DNA from: Effusibacillus lacus
GTDB taxonomy: Bacteria; Bacillota; Bacilli; Tumebacillales; Effusibacillaceae
Length of the DNA stretch: 55,522 bases
Assembly (NCBI RefSeq): GCF_002335525.1
Contig: NZ_BDUF01000019.1
Span: 1 to 55,522, forward strand
Reading direction: 5' to 3'
Shown: piece by piece, positions 41,516-52,560 of the stretch
How positions within the stretch are numbered: position 1 is the stretch's first letter
Layout: each line of letters begins with the position of its first letter
Translations under genes and position numbers: made by a program
The notes under the pieces: generated by a model
The model's input: the letters and a program-made list of their open reading frames with translations, nothing else
Databases searched by the model: none
What the model was told of the DNA's origin: nothing

Positions 41516-42949
41516 TATATTTTGCAAACGGGTTATTACACGTTCCCGGCCCAACAGCTCCAGGGACTGATTCAGATCCGGTCCGTGCACCTGTCCGGTG
41601 GCCGCAACCCGCACGGTCATGAACAAGGCACGCCCCTTATAGCCCGTTTCTTTCTGAATTTCTTTGAGGGCCAGCTGAATCGATCCGGCTGTCCACTCCG
41701 GCATTTGTTTCGCTTTCTCAAGGAAAGCTGCCACCACAACGGGGACCTGCTCCTCTTGCAGAATTTCCGCAGCTTCCCCCGCATAGACCAAGTCATCTTC
41801 AAAGAACTGTTTGGCCAACTCCGGAAGTTCCGCCACATAGGACATTTTTTCCTTGTGCAAGGCCACCAGTTTGGTTACCCAGGAGTGGTCAAAGGTCTCC
41901 CCGATGTATCCTGCCTGCTGCAGATGAGGGATTGCCAATTCAACGATGCGCTGAAGATCCGCCTGTTTGATGTAATGGCTGTTCATCCAGGCCAGTTTCT
42001 CCGTGTCAAAGATTGCACCCGATTTGGAAACTCTGTCAAGCGAGAAAGCCTGCACCAGCTCTTCCAGCGAGAAAATCTCCTGTTCACCGCCGGGAGACCA
42101 CCCGAGCAGCGCCAGATAATTGAGGATCGCTTCCGGCAAATAGCCGAGGTTGCGATATTGTTCTATGAACTGAATGATGGATTCGTCCCGTTTGGAAAGC
42201 TTCTTTCCGTCCCGGTTCAGGATCAGGGATACATGGGCAAATTGCGGTTTGTCCCAACCGAAAGCATCATAGATCAAAATTTGCCTGGGGGTATTGGACA
42301 GGTGCTCCTCCCCGCGGATCACATGACTGATCTTCATGAGGTGGTCGTCGATGGTAACAGCAAAATTGTAGGTGGGAATCCCGTCCGACTTTACAATCAC
42401 ATAATCGCCGATGCCGTCCGATTCAAAGTGCATGTCTCCACGGACAAGATCGGTAAACTTGATGATCTTTCCATCAGGCACCCGGAAACGTATCGTCTTC
42501 TTCCGTCCTTCCTTTTCATAAGCGGACTTTTGATCGGGTGTCAAACTGCGGCAACGTCCGGAATAACGGGGCATTTGGCCCTGGGCCATCGCTTCTTCCC
42601 GCTCTTTCTCCAGTTCCTCTTCGGTGCAGTAGCAATAATAGGCCTTTCCTTGCTCCAACAGTTGATTTACATATTCATTGTATACAGGAAGCCGTTCCAT
42701 ACAACTGTACGGGCCGTATTCCCCGCCCACGCCAGGCCCTTCATCCCAATGCAGACCCAACCATTTGAAATTCTCCAGAAACTTTTCATCCGCATGTTCC
42801 ACATTACGGGACTGATCGGTATCTTCAATTCGCAGGATGTAAGTGCCTCCCGCCTTCCTGGCCAACAGGTAATTAAACAGGGCCGTTCTTGCCCCACCTA
42901 TATGTAAATGTCCGGTAGGACTGGGCGCATATCGAACTCTTACCGTCAT
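41501..42949 (-). CDS. gltX: Glutamyl-tRNA synthetase
   Basis: 482 aa from the ATG at 42949 (MTVRVRYAPSPTGHLHIGG) after GGGAG; a longer upstream frame runs into ispF and is not family-like. HIGH motif PSPTGHLHIGG, KLSKRDES as the KMSKS-type loop. In Bacilli this enzyme also charges tRNA-Gln with glutamate for GatCAB. It follows ispF by 82 bases. Confidence 0.97.
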   Translation of the reverse strand: MTVRVRYAPSPTGHLHIGGARTALFNYLLARKAGGTYILRIEDTDQSRNVEHADEKFLENFKWLGLHWDEGPGVGGEYGPYSCMERLPVYNEYVNQLLEQGKAYYCYCTEEELEKEREEAMAQGQMPRYSGRCRSLTPDQKSAYEKEGRKKTIRFRVPDGKIIKFTDLVRGDMHFESDGIGDYVIVKSDGIPTYNFAVTIDDHLMKISHVIRGEEHLSNTPRQILIYDAFGWDKPQFAHVSLILNRDGKKLSKRDESIIQFIEQYRNLGYLPEAILNYLALLGWSPGGEQEIFSLEELVQAFSLDRVSKSGAIFDTEKLAWMNSHYIKQADLQRIVELAIPHLQQAGYIGETFDHSWVTKLVALHKEKMSYVAELPELAKQFFEDDLVYAGEAAEILQEEQVPVVVAAFLEKAKQMPEWTAGSIQLALKEIQKETGYKGRALFMTVRVAATGQVHGPDLNQSLELLGRERVITRLQNILVKS

Positions 42950-43031
42950 AGAATCCACTCCCGTTTCGATGCATAATATTTTTTCGGGTTTCCCGCATGT
43001 TGACCCAGCAACTTGTTGCTCTGGCATAACT

Positions 43032-43508
43032 TTATGGGGTAAATAATAGTACAACAGCCTGTGCCGCAATCCCTTCACCGCGCCCCGTAAAGCCCAATTT
43101 TTCCGTGGTCGTGGCCTTGACATTGATCTGGGACAAGTCCGCATCCAGTTCTTTGGCAATCACGCCCCGCATTTCTTCGATGTAGGGGGCCAATTTCGGT
43201 TTTTGGGCGATCACGGTACAATCGATGTTCCCCAGCCGGTATCCTTTGTCTCTCACCAGACGCCAGACGTGACGCAAGAGGTCAACTGAGTCCGCTCCCC
43301 GGTAACGCTCGTCCGTATCGGGAAAGTGCCTGCCGATATCCCCTTCTCCGATGGCACCCAGCAGTGCATCTTTCACAGAATGAAGCAGCACGTCAGCATC
43401 CGAATGACCAAGCAACCCTTTCTCATAAGGAATGGTCACACCGCCAATGATCAACGGACGCCCCTCCACCAATTGATGCACATCAAATCCGATTCCAACA
43501 CGTATCAT
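43032..43508 (-). CDS. ispF: 2-C-methyl-D-erythritol 2,4-cyclodiphosphate synthase
   Basis: 158 aa from the ATG at 43508 ([19 protein letters not shown]) after AGGGGG. Zinc ligands are the D and H in GFDVH and the H of [10 protein letters not shown]. It cyclises CDP-ME 2-phosphate in the MEP isoprenoid pathway. It follows ispD directly, so two MEP steps are coupled. Confidence 0.96.
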   Translation of the reverse strand: MIRVGIGFDVHQLVEGRPLIIGGVTIPYEKGLLGHSDADVLLHSVKDALLGAIGEGDIGRHFPDTDERYRGADSVDLLRHVWRLVRDKGYRLGNIDCTVIAQKPKLAPYIEEMRGVIAKELDADLSQINVKATTTEKLGFTGRGEGIAAQAVVLLFTP

Positions 43509-43519
43509 GCCAGTCCCCC

Positions 43520-44212
43520 TCATCTGTCCTTCTGCAGAAACGCTTCCGCAACTACCAGATCTTCGGGTGTAGTAATCTTAATGTTGCGATAAGACCCTTC
43601 GACGATCTTTACCGGGTGGCCTGTCCATTCCACAAGGGATGCATCGTCAGTTCCCCTGAAACCATTCCTTGCCGCCTTTTCATGCGCTTCCCTCAAGAGT
43701 TGCGTCCGAAACGCCTGTGGCGTCTGCACCGAATACAAATCATTCCTTGGAATCGTTTCCTGTACCAGCCCGTTACTCACTCTTTTAATGGTATCCTTCA
43801 CAGGTGTTCCGATTATGGCTGCACCGCAATCCGCCGCAGCCTGAATCACCCGTTCCATTTCTTCTGCGGTGACGAACGGGCGTGCTCCATCATGCACCAC
43901 TACCAGATCGGGGGCAGAGTCAAGGGCTTCCAATCCGTTGCGAACCGAATCCTGCCGTTCAATTCCACCTGCCGCATACCGGGTGACACGCCGGATCCCA
44001 TATTGGTCCACCAGAAGTTTTGCCTCATTCAAATCTTCCTCACCGACTACCAGCACAATCTCCCGTACCAAAGGGGAGCTTTCTATCGCCCGCAAAGTCC
44101 GGACAAGTAACGGTTCACCCGCAATATCCATGTAAGGCTTCTTCTTGTCGGTACGCATCCGGGTTCCGTTCCCGGCCGCCACCACAATCGCTGATACTTT
44201 CACTTTGCTCAC
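43520..44212 (-). CDS. ispD: 2-C-methyl-D-erythritol 4-phosphate cytidylyltransferase
   Basis: 230 aa from the GTG at 44212 ([19 protein letters not shown]) after GGGGAAGG; a GTG at 44230 is less well placed. The nucleotide-binding loop is [19 protein letters not shown], where KKPY stands at the common PKQY position; [14 protein letters not shown] is the second signature. It transfers CMP to MEP. It lies 11 bases before ispF. Confidence 0.93.
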   Translation of the reverse strand: MSKVKVSAIVVAAGNGTRMRTDKKKPYMDIAGEPLLVRTLRAIESSPLVREIVLVVGEEDLNEAKLLVDQYGIRRVTRYAAGGIERQDSVRNGLEALDSAPDLVVVHDGARPFVTAEEMERVIQAAADCGAAIIGTPVKDTIKRVSNGLVQETIPRNDLYSVQTPQAFRTQLLREAHEKAARNGFRGTDDASLVEWTGHPVKIVEGSYRNIKITTPEDLVVAEAFLQKDR

Positions 44213-44240
44213 CCATGCCTTCCCCAACACTTGCTAATGG

Positions 44241-44267
44241 AAAAGGGCCTCATAAGAAAGAGACCCT
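44241..44267 (-). terminator. Weak terminator after the PIN/TRAM gene
   Basis: AGGGCCTC (44244-44251) pairs with GAGACCCT (44260-44267) with one G-U pair; only four U residues follow. Read-through into ispD is likely. Confidence 0.45.
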
Positions 44268-44284
44268 CCTAATCATACAGCATA

Positions 44285-45382
44285 TTACAATGCTTTCTCA
44301 AGCAGCTTTGGTTTTGCAAAAATCATCCGGCCGGCCGAGGTTTGCAGCACACTCGTCACCATTACCTCAAGACGAGAACCGATAAAATCCTTGCCGCCCT
44401 CAACCACAATCATGGTACCGTCATCCAGGTAACCGATGCCCTGGCCGTATTCTTTTCCGTCCTTGATCACCTGCACCAGGATCTCTTCTCCCGGCAATAC
44501 GACCGGTTTGACCGCATTGGCAAGGTCGTTGATGTTAAGCACCTCAACCCCTTGCAGTTCACATACTTTGTTCAAATTGAAGTCGTTGGTGACCACCTTG
44601 CCGTTCATCTGTTTCGCCAAACGGATCAGTTTCGAATCCACTTCCTGAATTTCATCGAAGTCAATATCAAGAATATTGACCTTGATCTTCAGTTCCTTCT
44701 GGATCCGGTTGAGGATATCCAGTCCCCGGCGTCCGCGGTTCCGCTTCAAAACGTCTGAGGAATCGGCAATATGCTGCAGTTCCCCCAGTACAAAGGTTGG
44801 GATGACCAGAGTTCCGTCTAGAAATCCCGTTTGAATAATGTCTGCAATCCGCCCGTCAATAATCACGCTGGTGTCCAGGATCTTTGCATCTCCTGCTTTG
44901 AATGGACTCTTTTGCTTGTCCTTGTTGCCGAACTTGTTGGGAAAGAAGGATATCAACTCTTCCCGTTTGCTGTATCCGATCCGGAACCCCAAGATCCCGA
45001 GCAATGCACTGGTAAAAATTTGCACCACATTTCCTACAATTGGAATACTGGTAATCGCAGGAGTCAACAGATAGGCGATTATAAGACCCGCCACTGTACC
45101 GACTACTCCTGCAAACACATCCGACAACGGGGCTTTCAGCAGTTTTTCTTCAAACCACCGGATCATCGAGACACTGTAATTGACCATCCATGCCGATAAA
45201 AGAATAAAAATCAGACCGCCAACAATCGCCCCGAAAAGCGGCGATGTAAACGGAGGATAATCTAAACTGACAGAATCAAAACGAATGAGTCCAAATAACG
45301 TCGGCCCCAATGTGTAGCCAAGAACGATCCCGGTGACTGCGAAAAACAAATGCACAATTTTTTTAATCACAGACCGTTTCAC
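44285..45382 (-). CDS. yacL: Membrane PIN/TRAM-domain protein (YacL)
   Basis: 365 aa. About four membrane helices fill residues 10-150, then a PIN domain with acidic sites (ILDTSVIIDGRIADIIQTGF, KLIRLAKQMNGKVVTNDFNL) and a C-terminal TRAM RNA-binding domain (GKEYGQGIGYLDDGTMIVVE). It is probably a membrane-bound ribonuclease, but its substrates are unknown. In Bacillus it lies between disA and ispD; here pssA separates it from disA. Confidence 0.92.
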   Translation of the reverse strand: MKRSVIKKIVHLFFAVTGIVLGYTLGPTLFGLIRFDSVSLDYPPFTSPLFGAIVGGLIFILLSAWMVNYSVSMIRWFEEKLLKAPLSDVFAGVVGTVAGLIIAYLLTPAITSIPIVGNVVQIFTSALLGILGFRIGYSKREELISFFPNKFGNKDKQKSPFKAGDAKILDTSVIIDGRIADIIQTGFLDGTLVIPTFVLGELQHIADSSDVLKRNRGRRGLDILNRIQKELKIKVNILDIDFDEIQEVDSKLIRLAKQMNGKVVTNDFNLNKVCELQGVEVLNINDLANAVKPVVLPGEEILVQVIKDGKEYGQGIGYLDDGTMIVVEGGKDFIGSRLEVMVTSVLQTSAGRMIFAKPKLLEKAL

Positions 45383-45506
45383 CTCCTTTTAGACATTATA
45401 GACAAGAACTAGAAGTAAAAAAACAACACCCTGGAAAAATCAATAATTTTTATTACACACAAAGAGTAGCACAGCAGTCGAAGGGAGTCAAATTTTTGAA
45501 TTTTAA

Positions 45507-45536
45507 ATCATAGCATATTTCGACAGTATTCGTCAA
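45507..45536 (-). promoter_or_regulatory. Sigma-A promoter of yacL
   Basis: On the minus strand TTGACG (45536-45531), an 18-base spacer and TATGAT (45512-45507). It begins 9 bases after the terminator-like hairpin behind pssA. A second TATAAT stands near 45393-45398 without a good -35. Confidence 0.65.
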
Positions 45537-45544
45537 TAAAATTT

Positions 45545-45602
45545 AAAAGGCTTCCATCGCGACACTCTGCACCGGGATGCAATGTGACCGGAAAGAAAGC
45601 CT
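45545..45602 (-). terminator. Long stem-loop after pssA, likely terminator
   Basis: AGGCTTCC (45548-45555) pairs with GAAAGCCT (45595-45602), one G-U pair, around a 39-base apical part that contains a further imperfect hairpin (CAC..TGCA with TGCA..GTG). Four U and an A/U-rich tract follow. The long apical part is unusual for a plain terminator, so a regulatory fold is also possible. Confidence 0.45.
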
Positions 45603-45625
45603 CGTGGATGTCAACGCTGGCAATA

Positions 45626-46354
45626 TTACAATTCAAACTTGGAGTCCAAGGAATCCTGCACTATTATTTTGCGTTTTTTCTTGGAGGTTCTATAGTTTTT
45701 TTTTAACCCGTAAATGGCATACAGAGCCAGGGGAAGAAAGATCAGCTTGCTGGCCTGCTCCGGATAGTAGACGAACACGAAAGTGACAAAAGCGGCCAGA
45801 ACAGGCACGATCCAGTAAGCCGCTTTAGGAATGCCGACTTTCTTGAAGTTGGGATATTTGATACGGGAGATCATCAGATAAGACAATCCCAGCATCGCAA
45901 TTGGAAGAATCACTTTCGAGGCGGGAATCAGATTTTGATAAAGGGCCATGGTAGCCAGGATTCCCCCCGCTGCCGTAATTGGCAAGCCCACGAAATAGTT
46001 GGGATTGCCCGCCATCACATTGAACCGCGCCAGACGAAGCGCCCCGCAGATGGGAAAAATACCGGTAATGACCATTCCCACCCAACCCAGCTGGTGCAGA
46101 ATAACGCCATACATGATAAAAGCGGGAGCTACACCGAATGAGATAACGTCCGACAGGGAATCCAATTCCTTGCCAAACTCGCTGGTGGCATTTAACGCCC
46201 GCGCAATGCGACCATCCAGACCGTCAAGCAGCATGCCGACAATGACCAGAATGGCAGCCAGGCCGAATTCATCATTGAAAGCCAGAATGATGGAAATGAT
46301 ACCAAGAAAAAGATTGCCTAACGTAAAAGCGCTTGGAAGCGCTTTAACAAACAT
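45626..46354 (-). CDS. pssA: CDP-diacylglycerol-serine O-phosphatidyltransferase
   Basis: 242 aa from the ATG at 46354 (MFVKALPSAFTLGNLFLG) after AGGGGG. The CDP-alcohol phosphotransferase motif is complete: DGLDGRIARAL, then GKELDSLSD. Six to eight membrane helices are apparent. It makes phosphatidylserine, precursor of phosphatidylethanolamine. In B. subtilis pssA is elsewhere; its place between disA and yacL is a feature of this genome. No psd gene is seen here. Confidence 0.95.
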   Translation of the reverse strand: MFVKALPSAFTLGNLFLGIISIILAFNDEFGLAAILVIVGMLLDGLDGRIARALNATSEFGKELDSLSDVISFGVAPAFIMYGVILHQLGWVGMVITGIFPICGALRLARFNVMAGNPNYFVGLPITAAGGILATMALYQNLIPASKVILPIAMLGLSYLMISRIKYPNFKKVGIPKAAYWIVPVLAAFVTFVFVYYPEQASKLIFLPLALYAIYGLKKNYRTSKKKRKIIVQDSLDSKFEL

Positions 46355-46418
46355 ACGGGTACCCCCTGTCAGGTAGCAAAACAAATTCACTTCTTATGTT
46401 CTACTCATCATAATGGGT

Positions 46419-47495
46419 TTAAATGTGCCTGTCAATGAACACCTGTTCCTGAATCCTCCGCAACCCCTCTTTAATGGACCGGGCCCTGACCTCTCCAATA
46501 CCTTCCACATCATCCAGTTCTTCGATGGATGCACTCAGGATCTGAGTAATGCTGGAAAAATGGGTTACGAGATTCTCGATCACCGGGTGCGGCAAGCGGG
46601 GGATTTTCGTCAAAATCCGGTATCCGCGGGACGAAACCGGTTCTTCCGTAATGTTTACGTCACCATTATAGCCAAGTATTCTGACAATCGCTTCCCCGTC
46701 GAGCAAATCTTCAGCCGAAAGCGTGTGGAGCTCGGTCAGGATCTGGTGGGGAGTCAGCTCGGTATCCTTGCAGTAGTCTTTCACCAACAAGTAGGCTTCC
46801 TCGTCAACTTTGGATACCAATTCATCAAGCTGCATCGAGATCAGACGGCCTTCTGTCCCTAATTCTGTAATATATCGCCTGATCTCCATTTTTATTCTCA
46901 GCACCATCTCAATTCGCTGCATTACCATTGCAACTTCGTGAAGCGTAACCAACTCCTCAAACTCCAAAGCGCTCAGGTTGGTCAAGGACTGATCCAACAC
47001 TGCCTTGTACCGTTCAAGTGTATTGATCGCCTGATTGGCTTTGGCAAGGATGACTCCGATGTCTTTCAAGGTGTAGCGAAAATTGGATTGGTAAAGCGTG
47101 ACCACATCGCGCCGTTGCGATATGCAGATGACCAGCTGGCCCGTTTGTTTCGCCACCCGTTCCGCAGTGCGGTGGCGGGTTCCCGTTTCAAAAGAGGGAA
47201 TGGAAGAATCGGGGGTCAATTGGGCATTGGCGACCAGGATTCTTTTGACGTCATCACTCAGGATAATGGCGCCGTCCATCTTGGCCAGTTCATACAGATT
47301 TGCCGGAGTAAACTCGCAATCGATGCGAAAGCCTCCATCCACAACTTTGTTCATGATGTCCGATTCACCCACGACAATCAGTGCACCGGTTTTCGCCCGC
47401 AGAACGTTCTCCAATCCTTCCCGCAAACTGGTTCCGGGTGCCGTAAGCCTTAACAGCTTGTTGATCATTGTATCTTTCTTGATTTCTTCTCTCAT
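46419..47495 (-). CDS. disA: DNA integrity scanning diadenylate cyclase DisA
   Basis: 358 aa from the ATG at 47495, after GGGGGTG. The catalytic DAC domain (about 10-140) has DGAIILSDD and [14 protein letters not shown] (the DGA and RHR motifs), so it should make c-di-AMP. A helical linker and a RuvA-like helix-hairpin-helix domain ([17 protein letters not shown]) bind branched DNA. It couples recombination status to sporulation. Its SD and upstream codons overlap the radA stop. Confidence 0.97.
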   Translation of the reverse strand: MREEIKKDTMINKLLRLTAPGTSLREGLENVLRAKTGALIVVGESDIMNKVVDGGFRIDCEFTPANLYELAKMDGAIILSDDVKRILVANAQLTPDSSIPSFETGTRHRTAERVAKQTGQLVICISQRRDVVTLYQSNFRYTLKDIGVILAKANQAINTLERYKAVLDQSLTNLSALEFEELVTLHEVAMVMQRIEMVLRIKMEIRRYITELGTEGRLISMQLDELVSKVDEEAYLLVKDYCKDTELTPHQILTELHTLSAEDLLDGEAIVRILGYNGDVNITEEPVSSRGYRILTKIPRLPHPVIENLVTHFSSITQILSASIEELDDVEGIGEVRARSIKEGLRRIQEQVFIDRHI

Positions 47496-47500
47496 GACAG

Positions 47501-48901
47501 TCACCCCCGGAACACGATTTGAAACGCCTGTTGTATACTATCGACACCTACCACTTCAATCCCTGCAGGCGGCGTCCATCCACGCAGATTTTTGATCGGG
47601 ACGATGCAACGGGCAAACCCCAGTTTCCTGGCTTCCCGTACCCGCTGTTCAATCCGGGATACCCCTCTGATTTCGCCGGCAAGCCCAATTTCACCAATAT
47701 ATACATCATGCGGGCTCATGCCGGTTTCCTTGAAGCTGGATGCAATGGCCATAGCCACGCCCAAATCCACTGCCGGTTCATCCAGGCGTACGCCTCCTGC
47801 CACATTCACGTAAGCGTCTTGCGAACCTACATACAATCCCATTCGTTTCTCAAGCACAGCCATGATCATGGAGACACGGGCATGGTCTAACCCGTTGGCA
47901 TTGCGGCGAGGATTCCCAAAAGCGGTGGGGCTTACCAGCGCCTGGATTTCAACCAGCACCGGCCGCGTCCCTTCCACGGAAGCCACAACAGCAGAACCGG
48001 GTGCCCCTTGGGAACGTTCTGACAAGAACAGTTCCGATGGATTCCCGACTTCCACCAACCCCTCTTCCCTCATCTCAAAGATGCCGATTTCATTGGTCGA
48101 CCCAAACCGGTTTTTGACCGCACGAAGAATCCGGTATGTATGATGCCGTTCCCCTTCAAAATAAAGTACCGCATCCACCATATGCTCCAGCATTCGCGGT
48201 CCTGCAATGGCACCTTCTTTCGTTACGTGGCCGACAATGAAAGTGGCAATTCCATGTGTCTTGGCGATACGCAAAAGGTGTCCGGTACATTCCCGAACCT
48301 GGCCGACCGAACCGGGTGTTGTGCCAACTGCCGGATGAAAGATGGTCTGTATAGAGTCGACTATCAGAAAATCCGGATTCACGGCCGCGATCTGCATCTC
48401 AATTTGGGCAAAATCGGTTTCTGAAAGGATTAACAAATGCGGCGACAGGATCTGCAAACGGTCGGCACGCAGTTTGATCTGTTGGACCGATTCCTCTCCG
48501 GATACATAAAGCACTTTCAACCCTTGTGCCGCCAACCGGTGAGAGGTTTGCAGCAGGATCGTGGACTTCCCGATTCCCGGATCGCCTCCGACAAGCACCA
48601 GGGAGCCTGGAACGATCCCCCCGCCAAGGACCCGGTCGGTTTCTTCCGACCCGGTCTTAACACGGGGTTCCTGGGAGATGTCAATTTCATCGATTCTTTC
48701 TACCTTTGACTGGTGTGAACCCAATACGGCAGGAGCCGGCGTTTTCGTTGTTCGCTCCACTTCTTCCACCATCCGGTTCCATGTATGACAACCGGGGCAT
48801 TTCCCCATCCATTTTGGGCTTTCATAGCCGCATTCCTGACATACGAATTTAACTTTTGTCTTTGCCATATATTCCCTTAATTTCTCCCGTCCCGATGTCA
48901 T
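47501..48901 (-). CDS. radA: DNA repair protein RadA (Sms)
   Basis: 466 aa. Zinc finger [18 protein letters not shown], RecA-like core with [10 protein letters not shown], the RadA-specific [15 protein letters not shown], and a Lon-like C-terminal domain. It is a branch-migration helicase of recombination. Two starts compete: the ATG at 48901 after AAGGGAG and an ATG at 48868 (MAKTKVKF), the usual family start, after AAGGGA; the first would add 11 residues. Confidence 0.95.
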   Translation of the reverse strand: MTSGREKLREYMAKTKVKFVCQECGYESPKWMGKCPGCHTWNRMVEEVERTTKTPAPAVLGSHQSKVERIDEIDISQEPRVKTGSEETDRVLGGGIVPGSLVLVGGDPGIGKSTILLQTSHRLAAQGLKVLYVSGEESVQQIKLRADRLQILSPHLLILSETDFAQIEMQIAAVNPDFLIVDSIQTIFHPAVGTTPGSVGQVRECTGHLLRIAKTHGIATFIVGHVTKEGAIAGPRMLEHMVDAVLYFEGERHHTYRILRAVKNRFGSTNEIGIFEMREEGLVEVGNPSELFLSERSQGAPGSAVVASVEGTRPVLVEIQALVSPTAFGNPRRNANGLDHARVSMIMAVLEKRMGLYVGSQDAYVNVAGGVRLDEPAVDLGVAMAIASSFKETGMSPHDVYIGEIGLAGEIRGVSRIEQRVREARKLGFARCIVPIKNLRGWTPPAGIEVVGVDSIQQAFQIVFRG

Positions 48902-48955
48902 ATCATCTCCCTTTCAATATATAACAAAACAGGGCTTTTTTCTAATCCTATATGG

Positions 48956-48984
48956 AAAAGAGAACAGCCATATGGCACGTTCTC
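48956..48984 (-). terminator. Terminator after clpC
   Basis: GAGAAC (48960-48965) pairs with GTTCTC (48979-48984) and an inner GCC/GGC closes over ATAT; UUUU follows on the minus strand. It partly insulates the ctsR operon from radA-disA. Confidence 0.6.
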
Positions 48985-49019
48985 CTGTGACGAAATTTGA
49001 AACTTTTTTATTTCTGTCA

Positions 49020-51455
49020 TTAAACTTCGGCAGCGGTTGCCTCCCACTTCGAAACGATCAATTGATCGCCTTCCAAATCGATTCTCACCCTGTCTCCACG
49101 TTGGATGGTGCCTGTAAGAAGCGCTTCGGACAACCGGTCTTCAATATGGCGGGTAATGGCACGCTTCAACGGACGTGCGCCATAAGTCGGATCGAAGCCT
49201 TCTTTCGCCAGGAACGCCTTGGCATCATCCGACAGAATGAAGTCGATGTTCTGATCCCTCAGTCGCTTGCGGAGATCTTCTGCCATTAGGTCGACAATTT
49301 CTTTGATGTGTTCTTCGGAAAGCGGGTGGAAGACGATAATTTCGTCAATCCGGTTGAGGAATTCCGGGCGGAATTGCTTCTTCAGTTCATCCATCACCCG
49401 ATCCTTCATATCCACGTAATCCGCTTCCTTATTGGCGGTAAACCCAAGGGCACCGCCCTTCTTGATCGTCTGGGCTCCTACGTTGGAGGTCATAATGACA
49501 ATCGTGTTGCGGAAGTCGACGGTCCGGCCCTTGGAATCCGTCAAACGGCCGTCATCCAGCAGTTGCAGCAGAACATTGAATACTTCCGGATGAGCTTTCT
49601 CAATCTCATCAAGCAGGACGACCGAGTAGGGCTTGCGGCGCACCGCTTCTGTCAGCTGACCGCCTTCCTCATATCCCACATATCCCGGAGGCGCTCCTAC
49701 GAGGCGGGAAGTGGTGTGGCGTTCCATGTATTCCGACATGTCGATGCGAATCATCGCGTTTTCGTCGCCAAACATTGCTTCCGCCAGAGCCCTTGCCAAT
49801 TCGGTTTTCCCCACCCCGGTCGGACCCAGGAAGATAAACGAACCGATCGGACGCTTCGGATCTTTCAGACCTGCGCGGGCACGCCGCACCGCACGAGCAA
49901 CCGCTTTGGTCGCTTCCTCCTGGCCAATGACCCGTCCATGCAGAATCTCTTCCAGTTTCATCAAACGTTCGCTTTCCTCTTCCGCCAGTTTGCGAACCGG
50001 GATTCCTGTCCACATGGAAACAATATCGGCAATGTCCTCCGCTGTGACGATCGTATCTTTTTTGACCTGGTTTTGCTGCCATTCGACCTTGCGGGTTTCC
50101 AACTCTTCCCGAAGCTTTTGTTCCTTGTCGCGGAGGGAAGCTGCTTTTTCAAACTCCTGGCTTTGCACGGCCGACTCTTTCTCAAACCGGACCTCTTCCA
50201 GCTTCTCTTCCAATTCTTTCAGATTCGGCGGCTGCGTATGGGTGCGCAAACGCACACGGGATGCTGCTTCGTCAATAAGGTCGATCGCTTTGTCCGGCAA
50301 GAACCGATCGGTAATGTAGCGGTCGGACAGACGAACTGCCGCTTCTAACGCTTCATCCGAAATTTTGACGCGGTGATGGGCCTCATAGCGATCGCGCAAT
50401 CCGTGCAGAATCTGAATGGCGTCATCCACATTCGGTTGACCCACCGTAATCGGCTGGAATCTCCGCTCAAGCGCGGCGTCTTTTTCAATGTGTTTGCGGT
50501 ATTCATCCAGTGTGGTTGCGCCAATGCACTGGAGCTCCCCGCGGGCAAGCGCCGGTTTCAGGATATTGGAAGCATCGATGGCTCCTTCGGCGCCTCCGGC
50601 TCCGATCAGAGTGTGCAATTCGTCGATAAACAGGATGATATTGCCCGCTTGCCGGATCTCATCCATGATTTTTTTCAGGCGGTCTTCGAATTCACCACGG
50701 TACTTGGTGCCCGCAACAACCGTACCCATATCCAACACCATCACACGCTTGTTGCGCAGGGTTTCCGGAATTTCGTTCTCAACGATTCGTTGTGCAAGGC
50801 CTTCTGCGATAGCCGTTTTCCCCACACCCGGTTCCCCAATCAATACCGGGTTGTTCTTTGTCCGGCGGGACAGCACCTGAATCACACGTTCAATTTCATT
50901 GGCCCGGCCAATCACCGGATCCAATTTTCCGTCTCGGGCCATCTGAGTCAAATCACGGGCCAGCGAGTCCAAGGTTGGTGTATTGGCGTTTTGCTGAGAC
51001 TCCTGAGTGGTGTCGTTCGCATCCCCTCCCAGCAGTTGAAGCACTTGCTGCCGCGCTTTGTTGAGAGACACACCCAAATTTGACAGCACACGGGCAGCCA
51101 CGCCTTCCCCCTCACGGATCAACCCGAGCAGAATATGCTCGGTGCCCACATAGTTGTGTCCCAACTTGCGAGCTTCGTCAATAGACAGTTCAATGACTTT
51201 CTTGGCACGCGGAGTGTAGGCCATACCGCCGGTTTGCCCCTGTCCGCGCCCGATGATTTTTTCCACTTCTTTCTGGATCTTGTCACTGGACAATCCCAGA
51301 CTTACCAGTGCTTTGGCGGCGATGCCCTCTCCCTCGCGAACAAGTCCCAACAGGATATGTTCGGTTCCTACGCCGGAATGGCCCAGACGGCTTGCTTCCT
51401 CTTGCGCCAACGCCAACACTTTTTGCGCTCGTTCCGTAAATCGTCCAAACATCAT
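49020..51455 (-). CDS. clpC: AAA+ unfoldase ClpC
   Basis: 811 aa. Two Clp-N repeats ([39 protein letters not shown]), D1 Walker [10 protein letters not shown], a UVR-containing middle domain (about 410-475), and D2 with [11 protein letters not shown]. It feeds substrates, including McsB-phosphorylated proteins, to ClpP. It closes the ctsR-mcsA-mcsB-clpC operon. ATG after AAAAGGGG. Confidence 0.98.
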   Translation of the reverse strand: MMFGRFTERAQKVLALAQEEASRLGHSGVGTEHILLGLVREGEGIAAKALVSLGLSSDKIQKEVEKIIGRGQGQTGGMAYTPRAKKVIELSIDEARKLGHNYVGTEHILLGLIREGEGVAARVLSNLGVSLNKARQQVLQLLGGDANDTTQESQQNANTPTLDSLARDLTQMARDGKLDPVIGRANEIERVIQVLSRRTKNNPVLIGEPGVGKTAIAEGLAQRIVENEIPETLRNKRVMVLDMGTVVAGTKYRGEFEDRLKKIMDEIRQAGNIILFIDELHTLIGAGGAEGAIDASNILKPALARGELQCIGATTLDEYRKHIEKDAALERRFQPITVGQPNVDDAIQILHGLRDRYEAHHRVKISDEALEAAVRLSDRYITDRFLPDKAIDLIDEAASRVRLRTHTQPPNLKELEEKLEEVRFEKESAVQSQEFEKAASLRDKEQKLREELETRKVEWQQNQVKKDTIVTAEDIADIVSMWTGIPVRKLAEEESERLMKLEEILHGRVIGQEEATKAVARAVRRARAGLKDPKRPIGSFIFLGPTGVGKTELARALAEAMFGDENAMIRIDMSEYMERHTTSRLVGAPPGYVGYEEGGQLTEAVRRKPYSVVLLDEIEKAHPEVFNVLLQLLDDGRLTDSKGRTVDFRNTIVIMTSNVGAQTIKKGGALGFTANKEADYVDMKDRVMDELKKQFRPEFLNRIDEIIVFHPLSEEHIKEIVDLMAEDLRKRLRDQNIDFILSDDAKAFLAKEGFDPTYGARPLKRAITRHIEDRLSEALLTGTIQRGDRVRIDLEGDQLIVSKWEATAAEV

Positions 51456-51480
51456 GGAAATCCACCCCTTTTTAAAATGG

Positions 51481-52557
51481 TTATTGCTTTGCGTTTGTTT
51501 GCATGTGATCGCGAATGATGGCCGCCCTTCTCCAGTCTCTTTCGCCTGGTGCCAACTCTTTGCCGGTTAGCCTTTGCAAAAAGGCGGGGCGAGTCATCAC
51601 CATCAACTCTCTCAGTATCCCGGCCGGTACCCCTTTGATCGCTCCCAAGTCGATCCCCAGTTTCACGTCGGATATTCGCTGCATCGCTTCTTTGGACTCA
51701 ATTTTTCTGGCGTTCGTCAGGATCCCGTAGGAACGCCAGATCCGATCTTCCAGCGCCTCCCGGTTTTCTTTAAGAAGGTGGTTGCGCGCAGATCTTTCGT
51801 GCTCAAGGATTTGATTCACCACCGCTTGCAGATTTCCGAGAATATCCTCTTCCGACAGACCCAGGGTGATCTGGTTGGAAACCTGAAACAGGTTGCCTGT
51901 CGCATCGCTTCCCTCTCCATACAGACCGCGAACTACCAGGCCGACTTTTGAGATGGCTGAAAGAATCCGGTTAATTTGATTGGTCAGGACAAGACCCGGC
52001 AAATGCATCATGACAGACGCCCGTATGCCTGTTCCGGCGTTGGTGGGACAGGATGTCATATAACCGTACTGCTCATGAAACGCATAGTCCACTTTGGATT
52101 CCAGTACGTCATCGATCTGATTCGCCAGTTTCCAGGCTTCTCGCACTTGGAATCCCGGGAAGATGCATTGAATTCGCAAATGATCCTCTTCGTTGATCAT
52201 GATGGACACCGTTTCATCTTTTGATACCGCAAACGCACTGTGCCGCACTTGTTCCGCCAATCCGGGCGATATCAGATGCTTCTCGACAAAAACCTGACGC
52301 TCCACATCTGACAAATCACGGCACCTGAACAACTCAAACTTTTTGACATTCTGCATCTCCGGGCTGGACAAGGCTTTGCGTATGTCTTCAATCACCCCTT
52401 CTGCAACACTGTCTGTCATTAGCGACGGGAACGGATACTTGGACAGATTGCGCGCCAGCCGGATCCGGGTTGATATGACAATGTCCGATTCAGGTCCTGT
52501 TTCTTTCATCCAAGTAGGGCTTGTGTTCAAAAAATCATTTACAGACAACCTTGACAC
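51481..52557 (-). CDS. mcsB: Protein arginine kinase McsB
   Basis: 358 aa. The phosphagen-kinase fold shows [16 protein letters not shown], the catalytic-cysteine loop [15 protein letters not shown], and a C-terminal RDWRRA, the RDXXRA motif that binds phosphoarginine and activates the kinase. It marks proteins for ClpCP and inactivates CtsR. It begins 3 bases after mcsA; the start is GTG (52557), with a TTG three codons in as alternative. Confidence 0.96.
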   Translation of the reverse strand: MSRLSVNDFLNTSPTWMKETGPESDIVISTRIRLARNLSKYPFPSLMTDSVAEGVIEDIRKALSSPEMQNVKKFELFRCRDLSDVERQVFVEKHLISPGLAEQVRHSAFAVSKDETVSIMINEEDHLRIQCIFPGFQVREAWKLANQIDDVLESKVDYAFHEQYGYMTSCPTNAGTGIRASVMMHLPGLVLTNQINRILSAISKVGLVVRGLYGEGSDATGNLFQVSNQITLGLSEEDILGNLQAVVNQILEHERSARNHLLKENREALEDRIWRSYGILTNARKIESKEAMQRISDVKLGIDLGAIKGVPAGILRELMVMTRPAFLQRLTGKELAPGERDWRRAAIIRDHMQTNAKQ

Positions 52558-52560
52558 CCC

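Noticed and set aside
41522-42907. A 461-codon plus-strand frame opposite gltX
   Set aside because: Antisense shadow of gltX with no domain or upstream signal.
48902-48955. Separate promoter for radA (TATATT near 48915)
   Set aside because: The only -35 candidate (TTAGAA, 18 bases away) is poor; read-through past the modest clpC terminator is equally likely.
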